NCBI RefSeq assembly: GCF_023065955.2
Contig: NW_026623008.1
Coordinates: forward strand, 17,390,501-17,454,500
Source: Ursus arctos
Lineage: Eukaryota; Chordata; Mammalia; Carnivora; Ursidae
Direction: 5' to 3'
Length of the DNA stretch: 64,000 nucleotides
Positions 54,080 through 64,000 of the stretch are shown in pieces. How positions within the stretch are numbered: the stretch's first letter is position 1; each line of letters starts with the position of its first letter. Under the pieces are notes generated by a model. It ran no database searches and was not told where the DNA came from. It worked only from the letters and a program-made list of their open reading frames with translations. A program made the translations under genes and the position numbers.

Positions 54080-55760
54080 TCTGTCTTTAAATCACAGTTC
54101 AGATGTCATCCAGACCCTCTTTCCCTCCTCTGGGCCTCCGACGCGTCTGTATCTCTCTGGCTGAGTCCCTTGGGCCTGGTTTTCCCAGCTCTGCAGTGAG
54201 CTCCCAGAAATCAGGGACCCGGGTCTGCTTGTGTCTGGGCTCTGCACAGAGCCTGGGAGGGAGAAGGTTCTGCATATATCCAGATGGCGACAGTGGGTGC
54301 CTAAGGAGGGTTGAGAAGGGCCCTGCAGTTTGCTGATGGTTTCAGAAGCTTCACAGACAAATGTCACATCCCCTGCTATAGCAGATTAGAGATGGCTGCA
54401 AATTCTGCGACATTCCTCTTACAGGGAGGCAGGGTTTAAGTCCCCTTGAGCCTGGGTGGACCCATGACAACAGCTCTGACCACCAGAATATAGCAGAAGG
54501 GATGCTCTTCCAGGTCCTGGGTCGGGCCCTGAGAGACTGTAGCTTCTATGCGCTGTCACGGAGAGCCTCGAGCTGCCACAGCCGCAGCGCTTACGACCTT
54601 GGCTGGTGAAGACCCGGCACAGAGGCCCCAAGACCACGTGGAGAGGGGGCCCAGCCCCACCGCCGCCCCCACAGAACTGCCAGGAATGTGGGTGAAGCTT
54701 CAAAGAAGCCCAACTGCCGCTGGACCAAGCCACCATGCCACGTAGAGCTAAATCGTGGCCCCGCTGCCCCCTGCCTGGATGTCCAGCCCACAGGAGCGTG
54801 AGATGCAATGGAATGTTTGCTTTAAATCACCAGCCTTGTAATAGGTTATCGGGACACATGTCAACTCCGTCGGAGGCAGCTGCTCGCACGAGTCTGAAGC
54901 TGTGCCTGCTGGGGAAGGTTCTGTGATCTATGAGCGAGGTCTGCTGTCAGTATCGGAGGGAAGATGGGGCATGACCAGGGGCTGCCCTTTCCATTATTCC
55001 CGGCGAATTGTGCCGAGTACAGGAGGATGTGATTTTATTTAGTCCTCACAGGTAGGGCTTATCATCCCCATCCTATAAACGGAGAGACTGAGGCACAGAG
55101 CGATTATAAAGCTTGCCCGAGGTTACCCAGCTCACAGCAGGCAGAATAGGTTCTGGGGCTCCAAAGTCCACACTTTCCCCACTAAGCAAGGCAAGAACAC
55201 AAAACTCTCCCCCCGCAGAGGTTTTCAAACCTCCCCTCTGTCCTGATCAATTGCTGACCCCTCGCCCTGCCTTCTGTTTCTTTGCCAGCCCTCAGACCTC
55301 ACAGCCAGGCCTTGACTCTGGGGCTGGAGGCAGCTGGCACGGGGCCAGCATCCCCAGGGCCCCAGAACTGCTGGGTTTCCCCTCTGTCATGGGAGGCTGG
55401 TGCTTAGGTATCTCTCAAGGGTGGAACCAGGCGGGTTTGTAAAGGGCTTAACAAAATACCCGTTTCATAGCTCCGGGAGCCCACGAAGCCAAGCGCTCCA
55501 TGCAAGGTTCTTAGAGAGCAGTCGGGCCACACTTTCTTGGGGGAGTTGGAAGCCTTGGGTGGGCAGGGGACGGGGCGGGGGCTGCAAGCTCAGGTCCCAC
55601 TCCATCCCTTCCTGGAGGTGTGATCTTGAACCAGTGACTTAGTCTTCATCCGTTCAGTGAGGAGTATTAGACCTCCCTTGCACGGTGATTTTGAAGGTAA
55701 AAGGATTTAATATTGGTGAATTTCTAGAACAATGCTTGCCACACATGGGTGCTTATTAAA
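54080..55760. other. Noncoding sequence without recognised gene
   Basis: A MIR-like piece lies at about 55020-55180 ('tagtcctcacaggtagggc', 'ggagagactgaggcacagag', 'gaggttacccagctcac') and another at 55590-55770 ('tgatcttgaaccagtgactt', 'gtgcttattaaatatttc'). No exon was recognised. Confidence 0.45.
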
Positions 55761-56059
55761 TATTTCTTGATGAATTAATGAAATGTTGGATAGCTCTTTG
55801 CGACGTTGGGGTGCGTGCTCAGTCTGGATCCCATGCTGCCTGGCTCTCTGTACTCACTGTGCCTGGCATAGAGTAGGCGCCTAATAATGTATTTGCTGAA
55901 CAAATTCTTCCAAGTCCAACCTAAGGTAGTCATTTCCAGGCACAATAAAAAATGATATAATACATTCCAAAGCAGACAGAATTTATTCAGGTGACGATAA
56001 TACTTCTGCTCTTCAGACCCCATATCGGGCAGCCTAATCTGTGAACCAGGAAGCAGGCC

Positions 56060-56076
56060 AAAAAAAAAAAAAAAAA
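56060..56076 (+). repeat. Poly-A run
   Basis: About 17 A in a row following 'caggcc', not preceded by a recognised element. Confidence 0.9.
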
Positions 56077-56639
56077 GTCTCTGGACACACGGAACAGGCA
56101 ATAGAAAGTTCACGCATCAATACCTATGACTTTTCTCCTGGAAGTACCCTCTGATCCTCATTTTAAACCTCCTTACTCTTGGTTGACAAACAAATCCAAC
56201 AAGCATCCCATGGTGGTCTCAAAGCCCACCCCAGACTGGAAGAAGTGAGCTGGGGATGAAGAAACCCCCAGAGACAGGGAAGTGCTCAGGCGGGAGTGAT
56301 TCCAATGGGCAATTGAGCTGCACATCCATAAAATAGGAATGATAACAAAATTCAGCACGAGTGCATGATAGTGCGAATTCTAGTAAACCAGGATGGGCAA
56401 TGGGCTCTTGGTCTGCTGGAAGTTATGACCAGCTAGCTATGCAGGCTGCCCTGACTTGACGACACACAATCTTGCATTTTGCATGACTTTGGGCTCCACT
56501 TCGGCTGTTATGGAGAGTTTTAGTGAGGCAACGTTACTCACTGAGGACTTCATGTATGCCAGGAGCTTCTGGGCCCTTCTTCACTTGATCCCCACAACCA
56601 GCCCATGGGATGGGTGTTCTTATCCTCTTATTAGACAGC

Positions 56640-56842
56640 GGGGCTTCTTCTCAGCCTTGGCACTGTTGACATGGGGGACAGATAATTCTTTCTTGTGCAT
56701 TACAGGATGTGGACAGTATCGCTGGCCCCTAACCACTAGATGCCGGGAACACCCCCACCCCCAGTTGTGATGAACAAATGTCTCCAGACAATGCCCAAGG
56801 CTCCTGGGCTGAATCACCCCCAGTTGAGAACCTCCAGTAGAG
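56640..56842 (-). repeat. hAT-type (MER20-like) remnant
   Basis: The reverse complement reads 'ctggaggttctcaactggggg', 'gggcattgtctggagacattt' and 'ggcatctagtggttagggg', the same family as at 61092 in the other orientation. Confidence 0.75.
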
Positions 56843-56949
56843 GCATAGAAACTGAGGCTCAGAGACAGTGAGGGTTGTCCAAGGTCATACAACTCGGAGT
56901 GCTGTGCTGGGATTTGTGCCCAAGTTCACAGGGCATGACACCATAAGCT

Positions 56950-59130
56950 CTGAGCTCCTAAAAGGTTGCTCCATAGAGACTATTGTGAGGCTCAGATGGG
57001 ATCATATTCTGGATAAAGGTCACAACTTGCTGCTCTGAAGCCATTAGTGACCAAGCTGGGCCCCTTGGGGATGACCTTTGTTCTTGGGAACATATTCCCC
57101 GAACTTCACCCTTCCTGGTTTCCTCTCCACAAGGTGGAGGGAGCAAGGAAGGGCCATATCTGGGACCCTGTACTCCATTTTTGATAGGCTCCTGGCTTCT
57201 GTCCCTCCTTGCCCCCAGTCTGGGTCGACAGGGTTATTACCCAAGCTGGTTGCCTTGTACAGGGCACAAGGATGGCTGTTGGGTAGGATGGAACCCAGCA
57301 ACGCCAGAATTTGGTGGGGCATTGTGTTAAGAGGGCTTCTGAGGTCACATCTGGACTTAGTAGGGAAGAGGATTGTGCTGGTTAGTGGGCACAAGGAGTA
57401 GGGGTGTACTGAACCATTTCTGTCCCTGCCTTAAGGCTAGAGGGAGCTGATTCTCCGAGGCATATCCTGGGTCAGACTCTAGAAGGCAGACCTTCGACAG
57501 AGGGATGGAGCATCTGTATCCCTTGGGGCCTCGTTTTCTGTGATCGGGATGGGCAGGAGTCTGAGCGTTCTAGGCGGAGGGTTCTCTTGAGGGTGTGTAG
57601 AGAGGGCACCTCTTGCACATAGAGGTAGACAGGGAGCTGGGCATTCGATTTTGCTGAGTTTTGCATTCCCCCTGCCTCCTATATTTTAAGGCAATTCTTA
57701 AGCACATCACAAAATTGGATTGAATTTGTATTTTGGAAGATTCTTTCCTAGAAGTAAAAAGCACCTGAAATCTCTTATGGAATGAAGTGAGTTAAAAAAA
57801 AAATTGTATTGAAAACACAAAGTAGAATACATTTATAAAGTGGGAAGTAATGTTTTCTTCCACTCCAATGATTGCAGACGTTGCCAGTGTAAGGAACACT
57901 GTGCAGTGTGCAGGGAGCTGGCGACAGCGGGGGCAGCGCGAAGGGCACTGCTGGCAGCTGACTGCCCCCTGCCCACTTTGTTCCTGTGCTAGGTCTCGTA
58001 ACCACCTGGGCTCAGTGTTCTCCTCTATAAAAAGGGAATTGTAATTATGCCCATGTTAGCACAGGAAATGAGCTGTTCAAGGCATGTTAAACAGGAGAGA
58101 TTTAACATGGGGAATTAGAAGCTTACAGAATCACTGGAAGGGAACCATCTCCAGGCTGGGCCTCTGGGAACCATGAGAAGTGATGCACCAGGGAGCTGCG
58201 ACATCTTTGAGGTCAGGCTCAAAACACACCCCTAACTGCCAATCATGTCTCAGGAAGGCAGATGCGGAAGCCTTCTTGGCACCTGTGTTTAAAGGGCACC
58301 AGAATCTGAAGCAGAAAAATGTCTTATGTCCCTGCCTTTGCTGGTCAGCAGAACAACTAAAAAGGAAAAGGGGGTTCTGCCTCTCCTCCTACAAACATCG
58401 CACTAGGGCATCTAATTGGCAGAATAACTCCTAGCCAGAACCCTGGGTGCAAGGGAGTCTGCGAAATGTAGTTTTTCCACTTTCTCACCTTCTCACCAAG
58501 ATAGTCTGTGTCCTTTGGGAGAAGATGCAAGGACAGGATTAAACATGCAAGGATCTTACTAGGGGAGCTGCCTGAGTGAGAGAAAATGGGGAGGGAACTG
58601 GGCAAGACTGGGAGATTGCAAAGTAGGTCTGACCCTGAGGGAGGGGGAGATGGAGAAAAGGTTGGGTGGGAGCATCTAAGGAAGTTTTGGCAAAGCCAAA
58701 GTCGATAAAGGACTCGCTGTCTCCAAGGACCGAGTCTGTGTTGGCATCCCAGTCTTTCAGGAAGCCGTCCCATGGGGATGGATCTCAAAGCTTGGCGATA
58801 ACCTGGGGCTCTAACACCCTCCCCCATTGTAGCAAGTTTTTGAGGCATGTTCTCGCACCTGCTTCAGGAAGGTGGGATGGAGGTGGCGTGAATCGATCCA
58901 CAGAACCCACCGTGATAACAGTATCTGCTTCCTAGGATCATTTGAGGGTTAGATGAGATGGTGTAAGCCAAGTACTTAAAATAGAGTAAGCGTGCAGTGT
59001 GTCCTGGAAACGAGTAATTGTAGGAGGATGTGCTGTGGGCCTACAGGGTGTCCACTGGCTGTGTCCTCATCCACAGGGAAGCCTATCGTGACGCAGGCTC
59101 CAGGCCCCTTGGACATACACAAGATTTAAC
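56950..59130. other. Noncoding sequence without recognised gene
   Basis: No exon, RNA gene or clear repeat was recognised in this 2.2-kb stretch. Open reading stretches on both strands are short and unsupported. Confidence 0.4.
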
Positions 59131-59149
59131 GGGAGGCCTGCGTTTCTAA

Positions 59150-59345
59150 GACCACGGCTGTAGGTGTCCGGGGAAGGAGCGCTGAGGCTGAGTAGAGGGA
59201 GGGGAAGAAAGACTTTGAAGAGGAGATGGAGCCTGAGCAAGGTCTTGAAGAACGAATAGGAGTTCAAGGTGAAGGAGCGGAGGACATTCCAGGTGGAGGG
59301 AACAATGCATACAAAGGCTGAGTGGCTCCCACAAGCATCTTGGTG
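59150..59345 (-). repeat. LINE-2 fragment, antisense
   Basis: It shows 'gagcaaggtcttgaagaacg' and 'gacattccaggtggagggaac', the reverse of L2. Confidence 0.7.
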
Positions 59346-59374
59346 TGGTCAGGTCAAGGATATTTTTTTCTTTT

Positions 59375-59600
59375 CTTTTATTGAACATGTGCTCATGGCC
59401 ATGTTCAGGGCTAAGGGTTTAGCATGCTTTACATCACTGAGTCCTCACAACAACCTATGAGGTCAGGATTATTACCACTCTCATTTTGTAGGGGGGGCAA
59501 CGGAGGCTCAGAGAGGCTGATTGACTTTCTCCAAGTCACACAGCTATTTTAAGAGGAAGTCAAGGTTGGAATCCGTCTGTGTCCAAAGCCCTTGCTGTTG
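59375..59600 (+). repeat. MIR element
   Basis: It shows 'gtttagcatgctttacatcactgag', 'cctcacaacaacctatgagg' and 'aaggctcagagaggctga' style text. Confidence 0.8.
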
Positions 59601-59649
59601 ATGGTCCCGGGAGAAGAGACTGAAGGAGCAGGTACGGATCTATAAGGGA

Positions 59650-59895
59650 CACGTGTGCACGTAGAGTAGGGCATCTAGGAACACAGACTTTGGCTTCACC
59701 AGGAGTGGGTTCAGATCTACTGGTGCTGGCTGTGTGGCTTTGGGCAAGTTAGTTAGCTGCTCCGGGGCTTGTTTTCTTCATCTGTAAAATGAGGCAATAA
59801 TGCCCACCTTATGGTAGGTGGTGAGATGAAGTGAGTTAGGATTGGTAAAGCACCTAGCTCAGTGCCTGGTACGTAGTAAGCGCAGTAAGTCCTTG
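59650..59895 (+). repeat. MIR element
   Basis: It shows 'cagactttggcttcaccagg', 'gtgtggctttgggcaagtta', 'ttcatctgtaaaatgaggc' and 'gctcagtgcctggtacg'. Confidence 0.9.
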
Positions 59896-60364
59896 GGAGC
59901 TGTCGTTAACTCAACGCACACTTGTAGACAACGGGGAGCTGAGGGCTCTAGGCTGGAAGGTTGCAAACACCTCCAGGACATCTGCTAGGGAGCAGAGCCC
60001 CGAATTGCTACTCAAAGGGCGTGCTTTCGGGCACTGGCCAGCAGTGGCCAGGACCGCTTTGGGGCAGGTGAGAATCCTGGAGGCAGCTGGCTTTGTGGTC
60101 CTTCTAGAAGTCTCGCCACGTGGCCAGTCACCCACTGCCTGGTCCACAGACAGCAACTTAGGTTACTTTGGAAAATCTCGGGAGGGGCCCGCTGAGCTGA
60201 GGGGAGGGAGAAAGCCATCTCACAGGGCTCGCTGTACGAGGCTGGGCCACAACTTTGTAGATGTGACGAGTATTTATTCCTTGGGTGGTGGAATAATTGG
60301 GGGTTCTTTCTCACCCCTTGTGTTTTTGCATGTTTTCTACCCTATGTGCTGATTTCCATTTTTT

Positions 60365-60770
60365 AAAAAACAAAATAAATATTATTTATTTATTTATTAT
60401 TTTAATGTTTTTTATTATATTATGTTAGTCACCATACAGTACATCCCTGGTTTCTGATGTAAAGTTTGATGATTCATTAGTTGCGTATAACACCCAGTGC
60501 ACCATGCAATACGTGCCCTCCTTACTACCCATCACTGGTCTATCCCATTCCCCCAACCCCCTCCCCTCTGAGGCCCTCAGTTTGTTTCTCATAGTCCATA
60601 GTGTCTCATGCTTCATTCCCCCTTCTGATTACCCCCCTTTCTTTATCCCTTTCTTCTCCTACCGATCATCCTAGTTCTTATGTTCCATAGATGAGAGAAA
60701 CCATATGATAATTGTCTTTCTCTGCTTGACTTATTTCACTTAGCATTATCTCCTCCAGTGCCATCCATTA
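60365..60770 (-). repeat. LINE-1 3' end, antisense
   Basis: A T-rich tail side is followed by 'ttgcgtataacacccagtgc', 'acgtgccctccttactaccc', 'cctcagtttgtttctcatag' and 'cttatttcacttagcatt'. It shows less divergence than the copy at 1-490. Confidence 0.9.
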
Positions 60771-61091
60771 AATATTATTTAAAAGGGAAAACATAGCCCC
60801 CTCCCCCTGGGGAGGCTGACTCACGTCTCCCGCAGCACCCCGCTAGAGGGCCGAGCATCCCTGCCCTCTCTCTATGGGAACAGGCCTTCAAACCCATCTG
60901 GGGCAGGCCACTCTCTGTCCTTATCAGTAAGCGCATGATGGCTTGTGCGTCGCTAGGACTTCTTGGTCTCGGGATCACTTGACGTTTGTAAGCATTACTG
61001 AGAGTTTTTGTAGGTTACATCTGTTGCTAATTTTCACATTAGAAATGAAATCTGAGAAATTGGAGTAATCATTCATTCAATAATTCATTCA

Positions 61092-61312
61092 AAGCAGTAG
61101 TTCTCAGTCGGGGGCAGTTTTGCCTTCCAGGGGACACTTGGCAACGTCTGGAGACATTTTTGTTCATCACGATGGGGGGTTAGGGAGTGTTACTGGCAAC
61201 TAGTGAGCGGACGTCAGCGAGGTGCTGCCGATACCCTTCCTGCACAGGACGGCCCCACAACAGAATTAGCTGGTCCGAAAGGGCAATCGTGCCGAGGTTG
61301 ACAAACCCCGAT
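61092..61312 (+). repeat. hAT-type (MER20-like) remnant
   Basis: It begins cagtagttctcagtcggggg, continues 'ggggacacttggcaacgtct' and 'ggagacatttttgttcatc', and ends 'gccgaggttgacaaaccccg'. Confidence 0.75.
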
Positions 61313-61366
61313 TTAAAGTAAGGGTAATAAACTCATTAGACGCTGACATGAAAACATATTTTTATA

Positions 61367-61627
61367 AGAAATGATATTTTGCAGGGGCGCCTGGGTGGCT
61401 CGGTCAGTGGAGCATCCAACTCTTGGTTTCGGCTCAGGGCGTGATGTCCAGGTCCTGGGATCGAGCCCCGCATCCGGCTCCCTGCTCAGCGGGGAGCCTG
61501 CTTCTCCCTCTGTCTGCCACTCTCCCTGCTTGTGCTCTCTCTCTCTCAAATGCATAAATTAAATCTTTAAAAAAAAATAAAAAATTTTAAAAAATTTAAA
61601 AATTTTAAAAAAAGAAATAGTATTTTC
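61367..61627 (+). mobile_element. CAN-SINE with long A/T tail
   Basis: The head starts at about 61383 (ggggcgcctgggtggctcgg). The tail is an unusual 50-bp A/T mix (aaaaattttaaaaaatttaa). Imperfect flanks are aagaaatgatatttt and aagaaatagtatttt. Confidence 0.92.
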
Positions 61628-62619
61628 CAAATAAAAAACGTAGCCAGAAGAGTGGCGTTGTTTTCCGATTTTTTTCAGACCTCTTCAATGTCTGTTTTCT
61701 TGTGGCCACTACTGCATTCAATATGTTGCACTGTTGCAATCCACATGCCATGCACCTTCTGGAAGACTCCAGAAAATGAGTTTTGTCAGAGAACGAGAAT
61801 GAAAAAGACAAAGAATGTCTCAATACTATTAGGAAAATTGTTTTGACCTGTGGAACCCCCAAAGTGTCTCTGGGACCCCAAGGAATCCACCTTTGGAGAA
61901 TGGCTGCTATAGGAAGACCTTCCCAGACTATTTCCAGAAACAACTGTCGTGTTTTGGGTGTGATCTGGCCCCGCTGTCCCCTGTGGGAGGGCAGTTGGGG
62001 GTTGGAGGGTGAGGAATTGGTGAAAAGCCAAATGTGTGTGGTGCCCCGAACCCAGTCCCCCTTCTCCTCACTCCCTGGTGTTACTTCTGTCAGCCCCTAG
62101 ACAAACGTGACAATTTCTAAGGACAGATCTCACATCTCACCTCCGTGAGACAACAACAGGCCAGACAAGTGAGAAGAAAAGGAAAGAGGAGAAAGGGGTG
62201 GGGGAGGTGGGCTTCCCTGGCCGTTCTAAGAGGGAGGAAGGGGTGCCCCCAGCTGTTTTGGGGTCCCACGGCCCTGGGTGTGTGTGGATGGCCCACGCCT
62301 TGGCCTTGCCCATGAGCCCGGCCCTGAGAGCAGCAAGCAAGGTGGCCTGCCTGGTCTCTGAGTCACCCACCTGAGTTTCACAGGGCGAGATAGGCTAATT
62401 TTTGGCAAGGAGAGAGGGAGCCCCAGGCTTTGAGGCCCAGCAGGGGTGAGCCAGGGTGTCGCCTCTTCTCTCAGAAGGAGCCATGAATCCAGGTCAGGAA
62501 GCGAGCCACTCAGGAGGCCTGGCTCCCTGGGTCCCCCCCTGGGTGAGCCCTTCATTGTCCCCAAGCCCCTGGGCGGGTGGAGAGTTCCAGCTGCCAGCTA
62601 TGGCGCTATGGCGGCTGAG

Positions 62620-62870
62620 GAAACGGGAGCACCAGGGCATTTATGGAGCACCTGCTGTGTGCAGCAGGCACTGATCTAATTCCTTGCAGTACATTTTGCA
62701 TTTAACCCTAGCCACACCTGCACCGTGGGGATTGTCATCAGCCCCCTTTTGCCCATGAGAAAAACAAAGCCCAAGGAGGAAATTACTTATCTATGGTCCA
62801 GGGAGACTAGAACTGGGATCGGGTCTTGCTTTGTCAGGATCCGCAGCCCAGACTCATGACCTTTCACCTA
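62620..62870 (+). repeat. MIR element
   Basis: It shows 'tttatggagcacctgctgtgtg', 'ttgcatttaaccctagccac', 'gggattgtcatcagcccc' and 'gagactagaactgggatc'. Confidence 0.85.
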
Positions 62871-62884
62871 TAAATTGTTGTGCT

Positions 62885-63245
62885 AAGAGTCAGGCATTTA
62901 CTAACGTACCAGATTACGAAGGCCCTCTCTGAGCCCTGTGCTAGATGCCGGAGATACAAACCATAAAACCCACTCCCCGCCTTCCTCCCTGCTCTCTGCG
63001 AGGTGGGAAGGTGCAAGGGGGAGGGGAGGGTTGGGCAAGGAAACAGGCGATTATACTGGATGGTGCCAAGTGCTGTGATGAGGTAAGCAGGGTGCAAGGG
63101 AGCCCCGGAGGCCCCTGACTCAGCCTGGGGGGAGGGTGGGCAAGGACGGCTTCCTGGAGGAGATGATGCATAAGCTTGAGACAAGCTGGGGGTCACCAAA
63201 CAAGGAGGAGGAAGAGCATCCCAGCTGGAGGAATGGCTCTTTAGG
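62885..63245 (-). repeat. LINE-2 fragment, antisense
   Basis: It shows 'gccctgtgctagatgccggag', 'acggcttcctggaggagatg' and 'gagcatcccagctggaggaa', reverse of L2. Confidence 0.7.
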
Positions 63246-63286
63246 GACACACACCCAGTGACCCTACTCCCCCTTTTGACTCATTA

Positions 63287-63516
63287 CTGGGACACTATTT
63301 TTTTTTTTTTTTTTAAGATTTTATTTATTTATTTATGTGACAGAGAGACAGCCAGCGAGAGAGGGAACACAAGCAGGGGGAGTGCGAGAGGAAGAAGCAG
63401 GCTCGTAGCGGAGGAGCCCGATGTGGGACTCGATCCCGGAACGCCAGGATCACGCCCTGAGCCGAAGGCAGACGCTTTAACGACTGCGCTACCCAGGCGC
63501 CCCTGGGACACTATTT
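63287..63516 (-). mobile_element. CAN-SINE with 14-bp target-site duplication
   Basis: The reverse-oriented arctoid-type SINE occupies 63301-63502 between perfect copies of ctgggacactattt at 63287-63300 and 63503-63516. Confidence 0.96.
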
Positions 63517-64000
63517 CTAGCTAGAAGTTGTGGAGTTCTGGGATTTCTTCCACAAGCCCCCTACCCTGTTGACATCCTATTTCTGGGAGAGAATCAGCTG
63601 GGGCACTTATCTGGGGAATAACAGCAGTCCCTTCCCCTGCATGGAAGCTGGGCACAGTGGTGGTGGATGGGGACTCAGGGTGGCTCCAGGCCTGGCCGTG
63701 TGGGGTTTGGGGGGGGGGTTGGGAGTGGGGGTGCAGGAGGTCAAGCTGCTCTTAGAAATAAGTATTTGCATGCTGAGTGTGATTTTCATGCTGGGCATGA
63801 ACCTAGGCACTGGACATAAAGTACCTCGCTGGGATTTTACAGTTGTGAACCTCGGGATGAATCCTTTCACTGAAGACCATACACACTTGCACACCCACGC
63901 GGTACAAGACCAATCCTGACAAAGGGGTCCCGTGTTTTCCTTTACCAGCCAAAGCCTACAACCGTGTGGCCGCGGCGTACAGAGGTTACAATGTGCTTGC
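63517..64000. other. Noncoding sequence at the right edge
   Basis: No exon was recognised. A G-rich stretch lies at 63700-63740, and a MIR-like 'tgggcatgaacctaggcactgg' phrase near 63795. Confidence 0.4.

Noticed and set aside
32700..64000. Search for GRHL3 or another protein-coding neighbour
   Set aside because: No exon-like segment with recognisable residues and splice sites was found, so none is claimed.

Overview
The window is nuclear DNA from a caniform carnivoran. The evidence is about fifteen tRNA-Lys-derived CAN-SINE (SINEC) copies with TC-rich and (AAATA)n tails and clear target-site duplications, together with carnivore-type LINE-1 ends, MIR, L2, MLT1 and hAT/Tigger remnants, and two intron-containing mammalian genes. 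The shape of the youngest SINEs suggests an arctoid (bear or seal group), but that is inference only.

Two class II cytokine receptor genes lie head-to-tail on the minus strand. At the left, only the first coding exon of IL22RA1 is present (4185-4227, signal peptide start); the rest runs off the left edge. The complete coding sequence of IFNLR1 (interferon-lambda receptor 1) spans 14217-30589 in seven exons: 30532-30589, 26990-27113, 21218-21402, 18355-18497, 16751-16910, 16088-16221 and 14217-14999. All six introns have GT..AG ends, the phases are 1,2,1,0,1,0 as expected of the family, and the conceptual product is 528 residues. A likely 3'UTR of about 3 kb runs to an AATAAA at 11145-11150. 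The order IL22RA1-IFNLR1 matches human 1p36. Both receptors pair with IL10RB and signal through JAK1/TYK2 and STATs at epithelia.

Layout: 1-4180, the first intron of IL22RA1 with repeats; 4185-4500, IL22RA1 exon 1 and promoter; 4.5-11.1 kb, intergenic; 11.1-30.6 kb, IFNLR1; 30.4-30.9 kb, its CpG-island promoter; 31.45-32.69 kb, a 1.24-kb AT/ATG satellite; 32.7-64 kb, a region with no recognisable exon, made of repeats, a CpG-rich island-like block at about 38.64-39.13 kb, a CCAAT-bearing 40-bp minisatellite at 47.5-47.75 kb, and ordinary noncoding DNA. GRHL3, the next gene in human, was not found.

The most notable points concern IFNLR1. The position aligned with the human start ATG reads CTG in strong Kozak context, with no in-frame ATG upstream in the open frame. 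A CAN-SINE sits about 33 bp upstream of the transmembrane exon's acceptor, and skipping that exon would give a secreted receptor. A G-rich tandem repeat begins 4 nt past the exon 1 donor. No prokaryotic-type system, CRISPR array or intact mobile-element coding region was seen.
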